Below, piece after piece: positions 35,324-44,381 of a stretch of DNA of 64,000 bases. Source of the DNA: Lacinutrix sp. (GTDB lineage Bacteria; Bacteroidota; Bacteroidia; Flavobacteriales; Flavobacteriaceae). The stretch lies in NCBI RefSeq assembly GCF_029238095.1, contig NZ_JAQWGS010000025.1, positions 62,001 to 126,000 on the forward strand, written 5' to 3'. The translations under genes and the position numbers were made by a program. The notes beneath the pieces were generated by a model, which did not search any database, was not told the origin of the DNA, and was given only the letters and a program-made list of their open reading frames with translations. Within the stretch, counting starts at the first letter, position 1; every line of letters starts with the position of its first letter.

Positions 35324-36559
35324 TTGAATAAAAAATTGCTCATCATTGGTTTCGTTTGGCCAGAACCTCAAAGTTCTGCAGCTGGAAGCCGAATGATGCA
35401 AATTATAGAAATTTTTAAGTCTAAAAATTATCAAATTACCTTTGCTACAGCATGCACGAAAAGTGACAATGCTTTCGATTTAAAACAAATAGAGGTACAA
35501 ACCAAAACACTATTACTAAACGATTCTAGTTTCGATACTTTTATTAAAAAATTAAATCCAGATGTAGTACTCTTTGATCGTTTTATGATAGAGGAACAGT
35601 TTGGTTGGCGTGTTGCAGAACAGTGTCCAAATGCCCTTAGAATATTAGATACAGAAGACTTACACTGTTTAAGACGTGGCAGACAGCAAGCTTTAAAAGA
35701 TCATGCTGTTTTTGATACGAGTTACCTATATAATGATACGGCTAAGCGTGAAATAGCTAGTATATTTAGATGCGATTTATCTATTATTATTTCTGAAGTA
35801 GAAATTAAAATACTAAAAGAGCAGTTTCATGTTAGTCACGATTTGTTAATTTATTTACCTTTTTTATTAAATTCTATAACCTTAAAATCTCAACGAGACT
35901 TACCAAATTTCAAAAATCGAAAGCATTTTATAACAGTTGGTAATTTTTTACATCAACCCAACATAGATGGTTTATTACACTTAAAACAAAATATTTGGCC
36001 ACTTATTAGGAAAAAACTACCAAAAGCCGAGATGCATATTTATGGTGCTTATGTTACCGAACAAGCAAAACAATTACAGAACAAAGCAGAAGGCTTTTTA
36101 ATTAAAGGTTTTGTAGAAGATATAAATTCACTTATGCAGAAATATAAAGTGTGCTTAGTGCCTTTGCGTTATGGTGCAGGTTTAAAAGGAAAAATTATAG
36201 ATGCCATGTTAAATGGCGTACCTTGTATAACAACAAGTATTGGAGCAGAAGGTATGTATGGCGATTTAGAGCCTAATGGTTTTGTAGAAGACCAGACTAA
36301 AGATTTTGCAGATAAGGCAGTAGAACTCTACACGAATAAATTTTTTTGGAATGGTAAACAAAAGTTAGGAGTAACAATTATAAATGTTCGTTTTGATAAA
36401 CAACTATACACAAATGACTTTTTATTAAAAGTTGAAAACACCCAAAAAAATCTAAATTATATTAGGCTTCATAATTTTACAGGAAGCATGCTCATGCATC
36501 ACACTATACAAAGTACCAAGTATATGAGTAGATGGATAGAGGAAAAAAATAAAAAATGA
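35324..36559 (+). CDS. GT4-like glycosyltransferase
   Basis: 411 residues. The N-terminal GT-B half begins LLIIGFVWPEPQSSAAGSRM, and the C-terminal half contains VEDINSLMQKYKVCLVPLRYGAGLKGKIIDAML, the nucleotide-sugar-binding region of GT4 enzymes. No signal peptide. Donor and acceptor are unknown. The start is TTG at 35324; the next ATG falls inside the conserved N-terminal motif, so TTG is preferred. Its TGA overlaps an upstream possible start of the serine hydrolase pseudogene (ATGA). Confidence 0.85.
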   Translation: MNKKLLIIGFVWPEPQSSAAGSRMMQIIEIFKSKNYQITFATACTKSDNAFDLKQIEVQTKTLLLNDSSFDTFIKKLNPDVVLFDRFMIEEQFGWRVAEQCPNALRILDTEDLHCLRRGRQQALKDHAVFDTSYLYNDTAKREIASIFRCDLSIIISEVEIKILKEQFHVSHDLLIYLPFLLNSITLKSQRDLPNFKNRKHFITVGNFLHQPNIDGLLHLKQNIWPLIRKKLPKAEMHIYGAYVTEQAKQLQNKAEGFLIKGFVEDINSLMQKYKVCLVPLRYGAGLKGKIIDAMLNGVPCITTSIGAEGMYGDLEPNGFVEDQTKDFADKAVELYTNKFFWNGKQKLGVTIINVRFDKQLYTNDFLLKVENTQKNLNYIRLHNFTGSMLMHHTIQSTKYMSRWIEEKNKK

Positions 36560-36588
36560 AGACAATAATTAATCTTAAAGGTATTATT

Positions 36589-38151
36589 ATGAAAATTTCT
36601 ACATTTAAAAAAGCCATTCTTTTAATTGTTTTAATGTTTACCTCAATGGTAAATGCACAAATGAACTCTAAGCAGGTAGACTCTTTAGTTAACTATGCAA
36701 TGAGTAAATTTAATGTTGCTGGTTGTGCAGTTGCTGTTGTAAAAGACGGGAAAATAATACACAACAAAGGTTATGGTGTTAAATCTATTACAACACAAAG
36801 TCCATTATACGAGCATACACAATTTGCAATTGCCTAAAATAGTAAAGCCTTTACCACAGCTGCATTGGCTATTTTAGTAGAAGAAGGTAAGATAAGTTGG
36901 CTAGATAAGGTAAAAGACCATATTCCAGAATTTAGAATGTATAATCAGTATGTTGAAGATAATTTTAATATTCAAGATTTAGTAACCCATCGTAGTGGTT
37001 TAGGATTAGGCATGGGAGATTTAATGTTTTTTCCTGATGGAACCGATTTTACAATGGACGATTTACTGTCTAGCTTTCAATATTTTAAACCAGAGTCAGC
37101 TTTTAGAACCAAATGGGACTACGATAATTTATTATACTTAGTAGCTGGAGAACTTATTGCTAGAAAAAGTAATATGACTTGGGAGGAATTTGTTAGAATT
37201 AATATTCTAGAACCTTTAAATATGGATAATACTTATGCATCGTTAGATCAAATAAAAGATACTAGTAATTTATCTGCATCACATGCTGTAGAAAAAGGCG
37301 AAATTAGAGTGATACCCACTTTTAAAGAAATGATGAATGGAGCAGCAGGTGGTATTTTCTCTAATGTAGATGATCTTTCACAATGGATATTATTACAATT
37401 AAACAAAGGAAAGTTTGGAGAAGATTTAAAGAAACAATTGTTTTCTACAGTAAACCATCGCGAAATGTGGAGAATGCACACCGTAATGAGTGCAGATTCA
37501 AATCCAAGATACAATTCACACTTTTCAGGCTATGGTTTGGGTTGGTTTGTATCTGATGTAAAAGGAAACCTAAAAGTAGAACACACAGGAGGTTTGCCAG
37601 GTATGTTATCTAATACAGTCATGATTCCAGACCTTAATTTAGGAGTTGTTATTTTAACTAATACTAGTGATGATGGTGGAGGTTTGTTTTCTGCAGTTGC
37701 AAATGCAATTACAGACGATTATTTAGGCTTAGATAATTTTAACTGGGTAGATAAATATGCTGCTTATTTTAAGCAGCGTGCAACAGGAAATGATGATTAT
37801 ACCAAAAAGGTATGGGAAGAAGTAGCCACTGCAGACGCATCAAAAATTAATGCTAAAAACTATACGGGTTTTTATAGAGACAATTGGTTTGGTAAAGCAG
37901 AAGTTTTTAATAAAAAAGGTAAGTTATATATTAAATTTTTACGCTCACCAAAACTAAATGGAGAATTACAGTTTTATAAAAACAATACTTTTGCAGTAAA
38001 ATGGGAATACCAAGATATGAATGCAGATGCCTTTGTAACGTTTAGTGTAGATAATAATAACAAAGTACAAAGTATCAAACTAAAAGGTATTTCTCCAAAC
38101 ATCGATTTTAGTTTCGATTTTCAAGATTTAGATTTACAACGCGAAGACTAA
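36589..38151 (+). pseudogene. serine hydrolase (beta-lactamase class C/S12), nonsense codon at the catalytic serine
   Basis: An otherwise continuous 520-codon frame starting with a signal peptide (ending VNAQ). Codon 83 (36835-36837) is TAA where the family has the serine of the SxxK motif: the sequence reads FAIA-stop-NSKAF, against FAIASN(T/S)KAF in relatives. The second and third active-site motifs remain: Y-D-N in KWDYDNLLY near residue 187 and HTG in VEHTGGLPG near residue 331, and a C-terminal DUF3471-like lipocalin region follows. TCA to TAA is one base change. As written, translation gives a short inactive peptide. An alternative start at 36556 overlaps the glycosyltransferase stop. 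Confidence 0.88.
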
Positions 38152-38173
38152 TTGTGTAATTGGTAACAAATTA

Positions 38174-38207
38174 AAAAGCCTTAAAATTATATTTTAAGGC
38201 TTTTTTT
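38174..38207. terminator. intrinsic terminator
   Basis: A 14-bp perfect stem (AAAAGCCTTAAAAT and its complement) with TAT loop and T run lies between convergent genes. Confidence 0.88.
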
Positions 38208-38230
38208 ATGGTATTGTTTTTTATGCTTAA

Positions 38231-38677
38231 TTAAGCAACAACGTCTTTCTTCTTAATTTTTCTGTAAGTAAACGAATTAAAAATACTACGCTTAGCAAAA
38301 CGTGTTTGCTTGTCGCTTTGAGAAAATTTTATATATAAGGCTTTATTAACACCAAAGTACTCATAAGTATTACCATCTAAAAATGTGATTTCTAAAAGTA
38401 AACCTTTGTGTTTCCAATCCATAATAGGAGAGTTAATAGTTGTGTTGTATTCCTCTAAGTTAGCCTCTTTAGTTTCTGGAGCAATACTAACTAAAAAATG
38501 GTAAGCATCTATAACCTTACGTCCCATTTCTTCTGCTTCTGCAGCTTTTTCATCGTTATCTTGAAACTTATCAGGATGCCATTCTTTAACTAAGTTTCTG
38601 TATTTTTTTTTAAGTTCTCCAAGTGTTGGTTGTGCTTCCACTTCAAATAACTTTCTGTACTCGTTTATGCGCTTCAT
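38231..38677 (-). CDS. J-domain protein with KTSC-like C-terminal domain
   Basis: 148 residues. An N-terminal J-domain has the HPD tripeptide at 34-36 (KEWHPDKF), so it can stimulate a DnaK-type Hsp70. The C-terminal half (about 90-145) resembles the KTSC domain (LLEITFLDGNTYEYFGVNKALY...), a small fold often associated with nucleic acid or lysyl-tRNA synthetase context. Cytoplasmic. Its client is unknown. It stands alone, followed by the terminator at 38174. Confidence 0.8.
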   Translation of the reverse strand: MKRINEYRKLFEVEAQPTLGELKKKYRNLVKEWHPDKFQDNDEKAAEAEEMGRKVIDAYHFLVSIAPETKEANLEEYNTTINSPIMDWKHKGLLLEITFLDGNTYEYFGVNKALYIKFSQSDKQTRFAKRSIFNSFTYRKIKKKDVVA

Positions 38678-38881
38678 AATAATCCTATTTTTAATAGTGC
38701 GCGAAAGTACTCAATTGTTTTGGATTGCGAGCGAGATTATTTGGGAAGTTTATTTTAATTATAATCTTGTACTTTAGATTGTATTGAACTTAATTATTTA
38801 TAATTAAACACTAATTTTAATTATTCTTTAAACAACACATATATTGTTTCTGGTAATTAATCTTATAAATCTTAGCGTTGG

Positions 38882-39043
38882 CTATTTCAATATTCCAGTG
38901 AAAATTGAAACATAATATAATCCAGTTAATATGAAAACAACACCTGCAACTTTCCGCATTACTTTTTCGATTTTCGTAATTCTGTTGTAGAACACACCTA
39001 CTTTTCCTGCTGTAAAAGCCAATAAATAAGTAAAAAGAATTGT
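38882..39043 (-). pseudogene. C-terminal remnant of a CcdA/ArsG-like permease
   Basis: A 53-codon frame without its own start, preceded by an in-frame TGA at about 39050, ends at TAG. The peptide has two hydrophobic stretches around a basic loop (LLAFTAGKVGVFYN, RKVAGVVFILTGLYYVS), the pattern of the last two helices of cytochrome-c-biogenesis/ArsG-type transporters. The rest of the gene is absent. The junction with the lipoprotein ORF at 38998 lies around 39045-39055. Family naming is tentative. Confidence 0.45.
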
Positions 39044-39252
39044 ATAACGTCAGCAAAAAGTGAACTAGTTATCACTTTAATATAAGAGAGAGGTTTTATT
39101 ATTTCAGTCAATTCAGCCGAACAGTTATTCAATTCCGCTTTTGTTTGTTCAAGTTCAGTTTTTAATTCAGACAATTGCTTTTTCGTTTCTCCGTCTGAAC
39201 AACTCAAAAATGTTAATAATCCAAAAGTAAGTGCTAGTAATTTTCTTTTCAT
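38998..39252 (-). pseudogene. truncated coiled-coil lipoprotein
   Basis: 84 codons. A lipoprotein signal with lipobox FLSC ends near residue 18, followed by a coiled coil (LSELKTELEQTKAELNNCSAELTE). From about residue 66 onward the frame runs into the 3' fragment of the unrelated permease read out of frame (ADVIQFFLLIYWLL), so the original C terminus is lost. Probably a fusion scar rather than a functional gene. Confidence 0.5.
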
Positions 39253-39366
39253 TTTGTTAATGGTTTGTAATAATTGTAAATCTATTACGAAAATTTTAAT
39301 GGTTATTGCGGATTTCCGTAATGTATGCTAACAAGTAAATATAGTTAATTAAAAAAATTAACGATT

Positions 39367-41220
39367 TCATATACTATCTACAAATTCTTTAAACACCTCT
39401 TTGTGTTTCTCTAAATCTAAAGAAGGAGAGAGTGAGGCACGTACAATATAATCTTTATCACCTTCTTTGGTTGTGCCTTGTGTAGATGTTGCTGGAATAG
39501 TCCAGTAACAGCCTTTTAGTTGTCCATAGCTTACACAGTATTTGCTATCGCTTGGTATTTTGGTAATCATTAAATTAATAAGTTTTAAATTTAAACTGCG
39601 TTTGTACTCTTCTTTTTCTGCATCAGTATTGCCTTTTGTTGGTAGATCTAAAGAAAAAACAGATGGTGTAAAACCTTGTGTTGATAAGGTTTTAGATATA
39701 AAATTAATTTTAGCTTCTGGTAAGGCCTCTTGTATAAAGTTTACAAACTCACGTGTATTTACATAAGCATCTTTAATTCTTTGCGTCATACTTGGCAATT
39801 GTTTTGCTAATATTTCTAGCTGCTGCTTTGTGGCTTGGTTATCACAGAGTATAAGGTGCTGTTCAATTTTTTCTATTAAATCCTCTGTTTTTGTATTACC
39901 TACACAGTAACCAGCAGTGCATTGTCCACCACTTGGAAATTTAGAACCACTAGCAAACGAAATGGTTTTAATACTAGACAATATATTCTCTTTTCCTAAA
40001 AATTGAACATTTGGACAAAACGTTTGGTCTAAAATAAAAATAGGAGCTACTGCTAAACTACCTGATGCAGTTTTACGTTCTTGGCTTAAAACAGCTTTTA
40101 ATTGTAAAAGATTAGGAACCTCAACTCTTGGATTGGTTGGAATCTCTGCAATTATTAATGGTATAGCATCTTGTTGTGCAATAGTAGTTAAAACTGAATC
40201 TATGCTTTTAACCATATCATTACCACCATCTACTGGTAAATCCACCACTTCTACATGGTCAAGAGCGGCAGCAACACGTCTGGCTTGGTCGTTTGTACCT
40301 CCATAACAATTTGGTGGCACCACAATTTTAATGGGTTTTTCTTTATGGTTTTCTACTGCATGGTGTATTAAGCCCATTAAAATGGCATATTGAATAGACA
40401 AGCCACTTGAAGCTACTAATGGTTTAGTAGTTGTATTAGTAATTGTTTTAATTGCTTTTAGAACAGCAGCTTTGTGTGCTTCTAACTGAATATTTGAGTT
40501 ATTAATTATTGAGTGATTAGTAAGTGCGTTTAATGCTGTAAGCGCATGATTTGGAGTCATTGCAATGGTTTCTCTACGTCTTACGTGCTGTATGTCTTTT
40601 ACATAAGTTTCGTTTTGCTTGCCATGCATTAGTAAAACACTTCCAAGCGTAGCATAACCAGTAATGTAAAAATCAATATTAGCGTTAAGCGTTGTTGGGT
40701 TTATTTTATCTTCATTCGAAATAAAAATAGTTGAACCATTAAATGTTGAAACATCTAAAGTGTCTTCAACTTGTTTTAAATGAAACGAATAACCATAAAT
40801 GGTTTTTAAAACGTTAACATCAAAAAAATGAGGCAAACTACCTGAATACAAGATTTGCGTGTTTTTCTTATCGAATTTATTTTTTCTAAGAATAGCTAAA
40901 ATAGGCATGGTTTGAGATGAAAAACTAACAACATTTTCAGCCTTTAAGTCGTTTAGTTTAGCAATTGCCCATTCTAAAATACACGATAATGGATGGCCAA
41001 GTCTTATATAATCGTAAGCAGTAGGTAACTGGCTAAGTGCTTTGGTTTTAGAATTATTGTTATTAAATAAGTTTTCAAACTGCTCTAAAAATTCAGTTTT
41101 AGCTAATGCTTCGTTATAAATATCCAAGCGATGTGTGGTAAGATTAAGCCAATCTTTTGTTTTGTTTTCTAATACATCTTTTATATAATTTAGTATGGTA
41201 TTCTCTTTCATAAATTTCAT
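39367..41220 (-). CDS. large PLP-dependent Cys/Met metabolism enzyme
   Basis: 617 residues. The C-terminal two thirds is a Cys/Met-type fold I PLP enzyme: SSGLSIQYAI, the aspartate region FILDQTF and the PLP lysine at K427 in ASGSKFPSGG. Ordinary cystathionine synthases and lyases are about 380-400 residues; the extra 200 residues at the N terminus contain a segment (YITGYATLGSVLLMHG ... RRRETIAMTPNHAL) that itself resembles a degenerate PLP-enzyme core without lysine. The architecture recalls fungal cystathionine gamma-synthases, so that reaction is a reasonable guess. A second ATG three codons in is possible. It is divergent from the ABC-F gene. Confidence 0.7.
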   Translation of the reverse strand: MKFMKENTILNYIKDVLENKTKDWLNLTTHRLDIYNEALAKTEFLEQFENLFNNNNSKTKALSQLPTAYDYIRLGHPLSCILEWAIAKLNDLKAENVVSFSSQTMPILAILRKNKFDKKNTQILYSGSLPHFFDVNVLKTIYGYSFHLKQVEDTLDVSTFNGSTIFISNEDKINPTTLNANIDFYITGYATLGSVLLMHGKQNETYVKDIQHVRRRETIAMTPNHALTALNALTNHSIINNSNIQLEAHKAAVLKAIKTITNTTTKPLVASSGLSIQYAILMGLIHHAVENHKEKPIKIVVPPNCYGGTNDQARRVAAALDHVEVVDLPVDGGNDMVKSIDSVLTTIAQQDAIPLIIAEIPTNPRVEVPNLLQLKAVLSQERKTASGSLAVAPIFILDQTFCPNVQFLGKENILSSIKTISFASGSKFPSGGQCTAGYCVGNTKTEDLIEKIEQHLILCDNQATKQQLEILAKQLPSMTQRIKDAYVNTREFVNFIQEALPEAKINFISKTLSTQGFTPSVFSLDLPTKGNTDAEKEEYKRSLNLKLINLMITKIPSDSKYCVSYGQLKGCYWTIPATSTQGTTKEGDKDYIVRASLSPSLDLEKHKEVFKEFVDSI

Positions 41221-41366
41221 TTTTATATGACTTGCAATTTACGTTTTACTATTGTGAATTGAAATTACTGTAGTATAAAAAAGGTATTTTTTATTAATAT
41301 AAAATCTAATTTTAATAAAGCGCGTATTCACCTTTTTATTAATTTCGCGCTTTCAAATGAATAGAC

Positions 41367-42998
41367 ATGATTACAGTAGATAATTTAGCAGTAGAATTTA
41401 GTGGTACAACTTTATTTAGTGATGTAAATTTTGTTATCAATCCAAACGATAAGATAGCTTTAATGGGAAAAAATGGTGCAGGAAAATCTACTATGATGAA
41501 AATTGTAGCTGGTGTACAAAATCCTACACGTGGTAAAATAAGTTGTCCAAAGGAGACTGTAATTGCTTACTTGCCTCAGCATTTACTAACCGAAGATAAT
41601 TGTACTGTTTTTGAAGAGGCTTCTAAAGCGTTTGCACACATTTTTAAGATGAAAAATGAAATGGACGTTCTAAATAAAGCATTAGAAACTCGAACAGATT
41701 ACGAGAGTGACGAGTATATGTCTATTATAGAAAAAGTTAGCGAATTAGGCGAACAATTTTATGCTTTAGAAGATGTAAATTACGATGCAGAAGTAGAGAA
41801 AGCTTTAAAAGGATTGGGTTTTAAGCAAGACGATTTTACCAGATTAACTAACGAGTTTTCTGGTGGTTGGAGAATGCGAATTGAATTAGCAAAAATTCTG
41901 TTGCAAAAGCCAGATTTAATTTTGTTAGATGAGCCTACAAACCATATTGATATAGAATCTGTAATCTGGTTAGAAGATTTTTTAGTAAACAAAGCCAATG
42001 CTGTAATGGTGATTTCTCACGATAGAGCGTTTATAGATAATATTACTAATCGTACTATAGAAGTAACTATGGGACGCATTTACGATTATAAAGCCAACTA
42101 TTCACATTACTTACAATTACGCGAAGAACGTCGTGTACACCAAATAAAAGCTTACCAAGAACAGCAAAAGTATATTGCAGATAATATGGCTTTTATAGAA
42201 CGTTTTAAAGGCACATATTCTAAAACTAACCAAGTGTCTTCTCGTGAGCGTATGCTAGAAAAACTAGAAATTATAGAGATTGATGAAGTAGATAATGCGG
42301 CATTAAAACTTGAGTTTCCACCTGCACAACGTTCTGGTGATTATCCTGTAATAGTAGACGAGTTAACAAAAAGCTATGGTAATCATACAGTATTTAAAAA
42401 TGCTAGTTTCTCTATTGCTAGAGGAGAGAAAGTGAGTTTTGTTGGGCGAAATGGAGAAGGGAAATCTACCATGATTAAATCTATACTTGGTGAGATAGAA
42501 GTAGAGGGAAAGTGTAGTTTAGGTCATAATGTGCATGTTGGTTATTTTGCTCAAAACCAAGCCGCTTTGTTAGATACAGAATTAACCGTTTTTCAAACGG
42601 TAGATACTGTTGCAAAAGGAGATGTACGAACGCAAATTAAAAATATTTTGGGTCGTTTTATGTTTAAAGGCGACGATATCGATAAGAAAGTAAGTGTATT
42701 GTCTGGAGGAGAAAAAACCAGATTAGCTATGGTGAAATTATTACTAGAGCCTGTTAATTTGCTTATTCTCGATGAGCCAACAAACCACTTAGATTTAAAG
42801 TCTAAAGATGTTTTAAAAGATGCGCTCTTAAGTTTCGATGGTACACTAATTTTGGTATCTCACGATCGTGATTTCTTACAAGGCTTATCTCAAAAAGTAT
42901 TTGAATTTAAAGAACAACGTGTTATCGAACATTTTGAAACTATTGATGCTTTTTTAGAAAGAAATCGTATTAAGAGTATTAAGGAAATGAATCTTTAA
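41367..42998 (+). CDS. ABC-F family ATPase (ribosome-associated)
   Basis: 543 residues with two ATPase domains and no membrane helices. Walker A motifs are GKNGAGKST at 34-42 and GRNGEGKST at about 360-368; signatures are SGGWRMR and LSGGEKTR; Walker B motifs are LILLDEPTNH and LLILDEPTNH. A linker of about 80 residues between them is the ribosome E-site interaction domain of the ABC-F group (Uup/YbiT-like). It probably relieves ribosome stalling. The length is closest to the YbiT/EttA-like subfamilies. A TAATTTCG promoter-like element is about 20-30 nt upstream. Confidence 0.9.
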   Translation: MITVDNLAVEFSGTTLFSDVNFVINPNDKIALMGKNGAGKSTMMKIVAGVQNPTRGKISCPKETVIAYLPQHLLTEDNCTVFEEASKAFAHIFKMKNEMDVLNKALETRTDYESDEYMSIIEKVSELGEQFYALEDVNYDAEVEKALKGLGFKQDDFTRLTNEFSGGWRMRIELAKILLQKPDLILLDEPTNHIDIESVIWLEDFLVNKANAVMVISHDRAFIDNITNRTIEVTMGRIYDYKANYSHYLQLREERRVHQIKAYQEQQKYIADNMAFIERFKGTYSKTNQVSSRERMLEKLEIIEIDEVDNAALKLEFPPAQRSGDYPVIVDELTKSYGNHTVFKNASFSIARGEKVSFVGRNGEGKSTMIKSILGEIEVEGKCSLGHNVHVGYFAQNQAALLDTELTVFQTVDTVAKGDVRTQIKNILGRFMFKGDDIDKKVSVLSGGEKTRLAMVKLLLEPVNLLILDEPTNHLDLKSKDVLKDALLSFDGTLILVSHDRDFLQGLSQKVFEFKEQRVIEHFETIDAFLERNRIKSIKEMNL

Positions 42999-43009
42999 AA
43001 GGAGTTCGT

Positions 43010-43435
43010 TTAATTTTTTTGTGTTTCAGATTGTCGCATTGGCATCGCGTCTATAATACCAAACAATTGTTGTTTTGTTAAAGGCGTATTTTTAATCTTT
43101 TTTATCTTTCCATCTAGTCCAATTAAAACGACTTTAAATTTATCTTCAAAATTCATGTGTTTTTTATAAAGTTGCTTCTCTTTTTTCCAATTTGACTTGG
43201 TTTTATATAGTGTAGATTTATATTGATGTGGTAAAACTTCATAAATTATTAGTTGTCTTTCTTTAAAGCCTTCTTCACTATTTTTTAAAAAGCTTAATTG
43301 TATTTTATAGTCTTCAGCATTTTCTTCAGAAGTAAAAATTAATAACACTCTGTGTTTCCATTTCTGTTTACTAATATCTTGAGCAGACAAGGTCTTGAAA
43401 CTTAATAAAACAATTAAAATAATAAATAATCTCAT
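43010..43435 (-). CDS. DUF4174 family exported protein
   Basis: 141 residues. A signal peptide (about 1-18, ending LSAQ) precedes a domain (KHRVLLIFTSEENAEDYKIQLSFLKNSEEGFKERQLIIYEV ... VVLIGLDGKIKK) with a thioredoxin-like strand-helix order characteristic of DUF4174; no CxxC is present. It is periplasmic, function unknown. It is the last gene of an operon with a DUF4421 and a sirtuin gene, spaced by one base pair. Confidence 0.75.
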   Translation of the reverse strand: MRLFIILIVLLSFKTLSAQDISKQKWKHRVLLIFTSEENAEDYKIQLSFLKNSEEGFKERQLIIYEVLPHQYKSTLYKTKSNWKKEKQLYKKHMNFEDKFKVVLIGLDGKIKKIKNTPLTKQQLFGIIDAMPMRQSETQKN

Positions 43436-43436
43436 G

Positions 43437-44381
43437 TTACTTTTTAATTTTGCTTTTTAACCAATCTACTCTTCTTTCTAAAGATTTTGGTGCATTAAAA
43501 CGATATCCAAAATAGAGTTTGGCATAACTTCTATCGCTTATAATATTAGTTTTTGTTTTGGCATTAGTCGCTTTAGAATCGAAATTAAAATTGGCACCTG
43601 CTACTATTTTTTCAGAAGTGTAACCAAAGTATAAACCTAAGTTTAAAGCTGTTGTAAATAAGGTGTTTTGCTCATTAACTTCAGCCAAATTATAATCGGT
43701 ATAACGAATACCTATTGCTGGAGATACAGAAGGTGTTACAAACCAATTGTTTTCTATTACCCAAGTATAGTAATAGTCTGAAGCCAGAGCAATACTATAA
43801 ATGTTTTGTGCTTCTTTATTACCATCTATTTTGTCTGAAAAGCGTTGGTATCCATAACGTAAAGTAGGTATTAAACTTCCAGTGCTTTTGCGTTGCCACT
43901 CTGTATTAAATAGAACATGTTTTAAAGAGAAATTAGGATTTATTACAAAAGACGTTGCACCATTCCAGCTTGTAGTTTTAAAATCTGGAAATTCCTCCTG
44001 TTGACCATTAAGAATTTCACCTTCTCTGTAAAACCCACGAACACGTCTGTACTGCATATTCTGTATCCATTGGTTTAAAAATAAGCGCAGTGTAATGTCT
44101 TGAAATGAAGATTTGTAAGGTAAACTTCTGTCTTTAGGAGAGAAACCAATACTTAAACCAATAAACTCATAATTGGCAGAAGCAGTAAACTTAAAAATAG
44201 TATTGGCTGCTAAACTAAAATTTTCAGTGTCACTTTTTTGTATGGAATACGACTCGGTTTGTGTATTAATATTGGCTTTTAGCATAATTTTATGCTTAAA
44301 AGAGGTAATAAAAGATGAGTTGTCTTGGCTATAACCTATAACTGTAAAACAAATAAAAAATTGAAGGAATAAGACTCTCAT
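43437..44381 (-). CDS. DUF4421 family outer membrane beta-barrel protein
   Basis: 314 residues. A signal peptide (ending IGYSQ) precedes a chain of alternating amphipathic strands rich in aromatic residues (NTIFKFTASANYEF, LYFGYRFNAP), which fits an outer membrane beta-barrel of the DUF4421 family. No enzymatic motif is evident. Its start meets the sirtuin stop codon (0-bp gap), so the genes are co-transcribed even though no joint function is obvious. Confidence 0.75.
   Translation of the reverse strand: MRVLFLQFFICFTVIGYSQDNSSFITSFKHKIMLKANINTQTESYSIQKSDTENFSLAANTIFKFTASANYEFIGLSIGFSPKDRSLPYKSSFQDITLRLFLNQWIQNMQYRRVRGFYREGEILNGQQEEFPDFKTTSWNGATSFVINPNFSLKHVLFNTEWQRKSTGSLIPTLRYGYQRFSDKIDGNKEAQNIYSIALASDYYYTWVIENNWFVTPSVSPAIGIRYTDYNLAEVNEQNTLFTTALNLGLYFGYTSEKIVAGANFNFDSKATNAKTKTNIISDRSYAKLYFGYRFNAPKSLERRVDWLKSKIKK

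Noticed and set aside
36835-36837. Programmed recoding (selenocysteine or pyrrolysine) at the interrupted active site
   Set aside because: The codon is TAA, not TGA or TAG, and no recoding hairpin is evident right after it; mutation or error is simpler.
38817-39056. 79-codon minus-strand frame rich in Cys and Tyr
   Set aside because: It is an out-of-frame reading of the permease remnant; the frame at 38882-39043 gives the sensible protein.
39300-39345. Integron attC-like site near a small palindrome and GCTAACAAG
   Set aside because: No full R'/L' core pair, no integrase gene and only one candidate; not enough to call a recombination site.
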